Shown here in pieces: positions 60,351 through 64,000 of a stretch of 64,000 bases of DNA (position 1 is the first letter of the stretch; every line of letters starts with the position of its first letter). The notes beneath the pieces are model-generated. The model was given only the letters and a program-made list of their open reading frames with translations. It was not told the DNA's origin and did not search any database. The position numbers and the translations under genes are program-made. This stretch comes from Devosia ureilytica (GTDB lineage Bacteria; Pseudomonadota; Alphaproteobacteria; Rhizobiales; Devosiaceae). The stretch covers positions 146,398 to 210,397 of the forward strand of contig NZ_JAMZCU010000005.1 in NCBI RefSeq assembly GCF_024273195.1, written 5' to 3'.

Positions 60351-61940
60351 ATGCTTGAACGCGACTACATTTCGCCCGGCCGATCCGCTGCCTTGGGCGA
60401 GAATGGCATGGCGGCGACCTCGCATCCGCTGGCAACGACGACGGCGATTGATGTGCTGCGAGCCGGCGGAAACGCCATGGATGCCGCCCTGGCCGCCGTC
60501 GCGGTGCAATGCGTGGTCGAACCGGCCATGACCGGGATTGGGGGCGACTGCTTTGCCATTGTTGCGCCGGCCGGCAAGGCCCCAATAGCCTTCAATGGCT
60601 CGGGGCGTTCACCTAAAGCCGCCTCGGCTCCCGCCTTGCGCGACCAGGGCATGACCCAGATCGCGGCCCGAAGTGCGCATGCGGTGACGATACCCGGAGC
60701 GGTCGACGCGTGGTGCCAGCTCTCGGAGGCTTATGGCAGCATGGGCCTCGACCGGCTTTTGCAACCGGCCATCGACCTGGCCGAAAACGGTTATCGCGTC
60801 ACCGGTCGCGTGGCGCTGGATTGGGCGCGCTATCAATCCACCGTCGCCACTGATGCCGACGCCGCCGCATGCTACCTGCCGGGCGGCAAGCCACCACGGA
60901 CCGGCGAAAAATTCGTCCACAAACAACTGGCCGAGAGCCTGCGCCGCATCGCCAGAGCGGGCCGCGCCGGCTTTTACGAAGGACCGGTGGCCGAAGAGAT
61001 AGTGACAAAACTCAAGGCCATGGGCGGCCCCCATGCGCTGGAGGACTTTGCCGATTATCGCGGCGATTTCGTCGAACCGATTTCGGCCAGGTTCCGTGGC
61101 CATGACGTGCTCGAATGCCCGCCCAATGGCCAGGGCCTCGCCGCATTGGTCATGCTGCGCATTCTCGATGGCTTCGATCTTTCGGACAGTGCCGTCTCGG
61201 AAGCGGATCGGGTGCATCTGCTCGCCGAGGCCAGCAATGCCGCCTATACCATGCGCGATCTGCTCATCGCCGATCCAGCCACCATGCGCGTTCCGGTGCA
61301 AGACATCCTCTCGGACCGGTTCATTGGCGATCTGCGCGGCAAGATTGCCCTCGACCGCGTGCAACCGCCGGCCATCTGGACCGATGCGGTTCATCGCGAC
61401 ACCGTCTACATCAGCGTGGTCGACAAGGACGGCAATGTCGTTTCGTTGATCAACTCGATCTTCAACGCCTTTGGCAGCGGTATTCTGGCGCCTCAGAGTG
61501 GCGTCTTGCTGCAGAACCGCGGCAGCGGCTTTTCACTGATCCAAGGCCATCCCAACGAATTGGCGGGGGGCAAGCGGCCTCTCCACACCATCATTCCCGC
61601 CTTGGTCATGAAGGACGGCAAGCCCCTGATGCCCTTCGGGGTCATGGGCGGCCAGTTCCAGGCCGTGGGGCATACCCATTTCCTGTCCCACATGTTTGAC
61701 CGCGGCTTTGATCCGCAGCGCGCCAACGAGGCGCCCCGCAGCTTTGCCTTCAATGGCACTCTGACAATGGAAGCCGGATTTGGCGATGCGGTGCGGGCCG
61801 ATCTCGTACGGCGCGGCCATTCCGTGGCCTGGGCCGAAGACCCGATTGGCGGCTGCCAGGCCATTTATATCGACCATCAGCGCGGCCTCTTGATCGGTGG
61901 CTCTGACCACCGCAAGGACGGACTGGCCCTGGGCTACTGA
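60351..61940 (+). CDS. Gamma-glutamyltransferase-fold Ntn amidohydrolase (HpxW-like context)
   Basis: A 529-residue precursor of the GGT family, which cuts itself before a threonine that becomes the nucleophile. That residue is Thr351 in HRDTVYISVVDKDGNVVSLI. Classic glutathione hydrolases have a TTH sequence here; the DTV context is what I recall for oxamate amidohydrolase HpxW of purine/ureide catabolism. The N-terminal AATSHPLATTTAIDVLRAGG, AMDAALAAVAVQCVVEPAMT and the later GGKRPLHTIIPALVMKDG are family hallmarks. There is no signal peptide, so it is cytoplasmic, unlike periplasmic GGT. Linkage to a BMP importer supports a nitrogen-scavenging role. Confidence 0.85.
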   Translation: MLERDYISPGRSAALGENGMAATSHPLATTTAIDVLRAGGNAMDAALAAVAVQCVVEPAMTGIGGDCFAIVAPAGKAPIAFNGSGRSPKAASAPALRDQGMTQIAARSAHAVTIPGAVDAWCQLSEAYGSMGLDRLLQPAIDLAENGYRVTGRVALDWARYQSTVATDADAAACYLPGGKPPRTGEKFVHKQLAESLRRIARAGRAGFYEGPVAEEIVTKLKAMGGPHALEDFADYRGDFVEPISARFRGHDVLECPPNGQGLAALVMLRILDGFDLSDSAVSEADRVHLLAEASNAAYTMRDLLIADPATMRVPVQDILSDRFIGDLRGKIALDRVQPPAIWTDAVHRDTVYISVVDKDGNVVSLINSIFNAFGSGILAPQSGVLLQNRGSGFSLIQGHPNELAGGKRPLHTIIPALVMKDGKPLMPFGVMGGQFQAVGHTHFLSHMFDRGFDPQRANEAPRSFAFNGTLTMEAGFGDAVRADLVRRGHSVAWAEDPIGGCQAIYIDHQRGLLIGGSDHRKDGLALGY

Positions 61941-61950
61941 GGAACTCGAA

Positions 61951-62775
61951 TTGGACCTGCTTATTCAATATGGTGGCTGGATTGCCGCCATGGCCGTCAC
62001 GGGCCTGGTCGCCGGCTTTGTCGCGGGCCTGCTCGGCGTGGGTGGCGGCATTGTCATCGTGCCGGTGCTCGACATTGCGCTGAGCGCCTTCAATGTCGAT
62101 CCATCCATTCGCATGAAGGTGGCCGTTGCCACGTCTCTGGCAACCATCATGGCCACCTCGCTCGCCTCGGCCCGCGCCCATCACCGGGCGGGCGCGGTCG
62201 ATTTTGCCCTGCTCAAAAGCTGGGGGCCGATGATCTTTCTTGGCGTCGTCCTGGGCACAGCCATCGCCGGCGTGGTCGATGGCCGGGTGCTCTCGGCGGT
62301 CTTTGCCACCACCGCGCTCATCGTGGCCGCAAACATGGTGCTGCGCGCCAAAAGCCACAAACTCTTCGAGGGCTTTCCCAATGCCATGGTCAAATCCGCC
62401 CTCGGCGTTCTGATCGGCACCATCTCGGCCATGATGGGCATTGGCGGGGGCACATTGGGCGTGCCGATCATGACCATTTTCGGCACCGATATCCGCCGCG
62501 CCGTCGGCACCGCCTCGGCCATTGGCTTCATCATCGCCATTCCGGGCACCATCGGCTATGTCCTGACAGGCTGGAACGCGGTTGGCCTGCCGCCGTTTTC
62601 GCTCGGCTATGTCAACCTGGTCGCCGTCGCTGCGATCATTCCGCTCTCCATGCTCGCCGCGCCCTGGGGCGCGAGAACCGCCCATACAGTCCCGCGCCAG
62701 GTCCTCGCCTATGGCTTTGGCATCTTCCTGACCCTGACGGCCATCAAGATGTTCGCCGGGCTGCTGGTCGGCTAG
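61951..62775 (+). CDS. TauE/SafE-family permease
   Basis: A 274-residue membrane protein with eight helices and the internal repeat of the family: GLVAGFVAGLLGVGGGIVIV in the first half and ISAMMGIGGGTLGVPIMTIF in the second. It probably exports an organic anion, for example a carboxylate or sulfonate left over after deamidation. The start is TTG at 61951, seven bases after AGGA, since no ATG gives a sensible N terminus. It follows the GGT-fold gene by ten bases and ends the operon. An IS remnant lies beyond. Confidence 0.87.
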   Translation: MDLLIQYGGWIAAMAVTGLVAGFVAGLLGVGGGIVIVPVLDIALSAFNVDPSIRMKVAVATSLATIMATSLASARAHHRAGAVDFALLKSWGPMIFLGVVLGTAIAGVVDGRVLSAVFATTALIVAANMVLRAKSHKLFEGFPNAMVKSALGVLIGTISAMMGIGGGTLGVPIMTIFGTDIRRAVGTASAIGFIIAIPGTIGYVLTGWNAVGLPPFSLGYVNLVAVAAIIPLSMLAAPWGARTAHTVPRQVLAYGFGIFLTLTAIKMFAGLLVG

Positions 62776-62840
62776 CCGATGCGCGCCAAGGGACATCTTC
62801 GCCGGTCGCGTCCAAGACAGCGCCCGCGACGCTTCACGGC

Positions 62841-62969
62841 GGCGCGGGCTTGTTGGCTCAAGGGGCTCTTGAGCCAGGCATAGAAGCCGCTGGGATGGAT
62901 GGAAAGGCACCGGCACATGGTGCGCACACAGAATTGCTGGCGATGCTCGGCAACGAACGCGTACCTCAC
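62841..62969 (-). pseudogene. IS3-family transposase OrfB, 5' fragment
   Basis: Starting at GTG 62969: RYAFVAEHRQQFCVRTMCRC then LSIHPSGFYAWLKSPLSQQA matches the OrfB N terminus. After residue 43 similarity ends and the frame runs into unrelated sequence, closing at 62772 over the stop of the permease gene. The integrase core with its DDE residues is absent, so it is inactive. Confidence 0.85.
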
Positions 62970-63234
62970 TTTGCATCCTTGGCGAAGTACGCGGCCGCTT
63001 TTTTAGGATGTCGCGCTCCTCGGTGACCCGCGCCAGTTCTCGCTTCAGCTGCCAGATCTCCTCGGACTGTTCATTGCCCTTGCCGACATCAGATGCGTAC
63101 TTCTTACGCCACGCGTGGAGTGAATGGGCACTCACCCCCAGACGCTGCGACACCTCCGAAACCGGATATCCTCGCTCGGTGAACTGACGCACCGCGTCAC
63201 GCTTGAACTCGCCGCTGAAATTGCCTTTGCCCAT
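62966..63234 (-). pseudogene. IS3-family transposase OrfA (frameshifted)
   Basis: MGKGNFSGEFKRDAVRQFTE, then VSAHSLHAWRKKYASDV and a leucine-zipper-like QLKRELARVTEERDILKK identify OrfA with its helix-turn-helix. At the A-run (63004-62999 on the minus strand) only six A are present. The usual end, AAAYFAKDAK and stop (62966), is read in the -1 frame relative to the start, so a base seems to be missing, unless the run is used for programmed frameshifting. Confidence 0.75.
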
Positions 63235-63293
63235 ATAGGCCTCCTTGCCTCAAAAATAGGGAAGAAGGCGTCTACAAATCTAGGGGCTATTCA

Positions 63294-63314
63294 CTCGGGC
63301 TTGACCCGAGGGTT
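63294..63314 (+). repeat. Left terminal repeat of GIY-YIG element A (truncated by the IS remnant)
   Basis: CTCGGGCTTGACCCGAGGGTT is self-complementary (CTCGGG/CCCGAG) and is the inverted copy of the right repeat at 63623-63651 with one change. Its outermost bases are missing where the IS end begins. Confidence 0.8.
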
Positions 63315-63334
63315 CTGTACTTGAAGATGCCGGA

Positions 63335-63622
63335 ATGGGCGGCTTCGTTTACATCCTCGCCAATATGCGCCGGGGGCGCACCTATATCGGCGTGACCAAC
63401 GACCTGGTTCGTCGCGTCTATGAACACCCACAAGGGCTGGTGTCGGCCTACACCAAGGCGCGTGACATCAAGCGGCTAGTCTATTTTGAACAATTTGGTG
63501 AGATCGGCATGGCCATTCAGCGCGAAACCTCGCTCAAGCGCTGGTACAGCCGCTGGGAGCACGACCTGATCGAGCAGCATAACCCGGAATGGCGCGATCT
63601 CTGGGACGAAGTCAGCCAGTGA
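63335..63622 (+). CDS. Small GIY-YIG-family nuclease
   Basis: A 95-residue single-domain protein: FVYILANMRRGRTYIGVTND (the VYI and YIG strands), then LVRRVYEHPQG with the catalytic Arg27 and REXSLKRW-like sequence (RETSLKRWYSRWEHDLIEQH) with the metal-binding Glu. It matches the small stand-alone YhbQ/UvrC-type GIY-YIG proteins. The gene is enclosed by 29-bp inverted terminal repeats that are themselves hairpins, so it may belong to a mobile repeat unit and may act on these repeats. The start is at the ATG at 63335. Confidence 0.9.
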   Translation: MGGFVYILANMRRGRTYIGVTNDLVRRVYEHPQGLVSAYTKARDIKRLVYFEQFGEIGMAIQRETSLKRWYSRWEHDLIEQHNPEWRDLWDEVSQ

Positions 63623-63651
63623 AGAGCCCTCGGGTCAAGCCCGAGGGTGAC
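63623..63651 (-). repeat. Right terminal repeat of GIY-YIG element A
   Basis: AGAGCCCTCGGGTCAAGCCC plus GAGGGTGAC. It forms a hairpin (CCCTCGGG/CCCGAGGG) and is the inverted copy of the left repeat. It begins right after the gene's stop codon. Confidence 0.85.
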
Positions 63652-63754
63652 GTTCCGTGGGTGGTGAAGCGGACGGTTTTACGATCAGGGATTAACGGCG
63701 TGAATGTCTGAAATGGGGTCGGGATCTGCCGTCCAGACATGTCGACCAGTACCG

Positions 63755-63931
63755 CCCACCCACCGGTCGTCACCCTCGGCCTTGAGCCTAGGGCTCTGTA
63801 CTTCTGGTTGCCGGAAGCTTGGCCGGGTCTAGGCTATGACCAACGCTCGACACTTTCACCGTCTCAAGCTCTGGAATGAAATCGTCAAGTAAAGAGCCCT
63901 CGGCTCAAGGCCGAGGGTGACGGCCGGTGGG
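63755..63931 (+). repeat. GIY-YIG element B: deletion derivative with matching terminal repeats
   Basis: The left repeat (63769-63797) and right repeat (63893-63921) are inverted copies differing at one base, and similarity extends outward (CCGGTGGG). Between them only 95 bases remain. These begin CTGTACTT and include TGCCGGAA as in element A, and end CTCTGGAATGAAATCGTCAA then TAA, encoding LWNEIVK where element A has LWDEVSQ. Most of the nuclease gene is thus missing. The 100 bases between elements A and B show nothing recognisable. Confidence 0.75.
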
Positions 63932-63951
63932 CAAATGGGCGATCCGAGATT

Positions 63952-64000
63952 ATGGCGGGTTGGAGCTATGCGCTGCAATGGCCTGAACGACCGCAACGGG
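63952..64000 (+). CDS. Possible start of a gene running off the window
   Basis: An ATG at 63952 opens a frame (MAGWSYALQWPERPQR) that is uninterrupted to the end of the window. There is no clear ribosome site and only 16 codons are visible, so this is a weak call with no family assignment. Confidence 0.25.
   Translation, partial: MAGWSYALQWPERPQR

Larger units (their letters stand above)
62841..63293 (-). mobile_element. IS3-family insertion sequence, 3'-truncated remnant
   Basis: The region encodes an IS3-type OrfA and the first 43 residues of OrfB on the minus strand; the DDE catalytic part is missing. The upstream end near 63293 (minus-strand TGAATAGCCCCTAGATTTGT) looks like a left terminal repeat and abuts the GIY-YIG-associated repeat. 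The 3' part has been lost, and 62776-62840 cannot be assigned to the IS or to the adjacent permease gene. Confidence 0.8.

Noticed and set aside
63836..63892. An 18-codon open frame inside element B
   Set aside because: Only its last seven codons resemble the GIY-YIG gene end; it is better explained as a remnant than as a gene.
1..64000. CRISPR arrays, prophage or plasmid origins
   Set aside because: No regularly spaced direct repeats, cas genes, phage structural genes or replication genes are present.

Overview
The window is high-GC alphaproteobacterial chromosome, most likely from Hyphomicrobiales and plausibly a Devosia-like organism. The genus is my guess. The order is supported by several small conserved families (DUF1465, DUF1192, DUF1013/TrcR, paired DUF465/YdcH), by a split three-gene proton-translocating transhydrogenase next to a 54-residue aa3-oxidase subunit IV, and by serA lying close to purA. 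There is no rRNA, tRNA, CRISPR array or prophage that I can see.

Positions 1 to about 36000 are mostly housekeeping. They hold the serA tail, a RelB/YafQ toxin-antitoxin pair, an EamA exporter and purA. A thiamine block follows, with thiBPQ under a TPP riboswitch and a divergent thiamine pyrophosphokinase gene. Next come an ABC exporter, rpmE, small conserved proteins, a quinone oxidoreductase, trcR, a CPA2 antiporter, a TauE-type permease, pepF, the aa3 subunit IV gene, pntAA/AB/B, several hydrolases and transporters, rpsU, purEK, an orphan NtrC-type response regulator and an outer-membrane beta-barrel.

From 36000 on the content is accessory and arranged in regulator-plus-operon modules. 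(1) A MerR regulator lies between an epimerase-like gene and a DJ-1/HchA-like gene, and both have matching promoters with the 19-bp spacer typical of MerR targets. (2) An alpha/beta hydrolase, an EthD-like protein and a TetR regulator follow a near-perfect 26-bp operator. (3) A LacI-led sugar ABC operon carries a cytoplasmic clan GH-J (GH32/68-like) glycosidase and has a perfect 30-bp operator palindrome. (4) An isochorismatase-like hydrolase, a luciferase-like oxidoreductase, a TreZ-like trehalohydrolase and an iron-type alcohol dehydrogenase follow.

(5) From 52873 to 62775 two divergent operons form the most interesting block. One encodes a RutB-like ureido hydrolase, an amidase and a TetR regulator. 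The other encodes a complete BMP-type (nucleoside-class) ABC importer, a gamma-glutamyltransferase-fold enzyme with the DTV active-site context I associate with oxamate amidohydrolase HpxW, and a TauE permease. My reading is uptake and stepwise deamidation of a ureide, pyrimidine or purine breakdown product. This is inference.

The right end (62841-64000) is a repeat landscape. An IS3-family remnant abuts a GIY-YIG nuclease gene that is bounded by 29-bp self-complementary terminal repeats. Beside it lies a second, internally deleted element with the same repeats and what look like the two ends of the same gene. This looks like an autonomous/non-autonomous pair of a small GIY-YIG-associated repeat element. 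Three further palindromic intergenic repeats (7449, 18487, 31322) lie elsewhere in the window.
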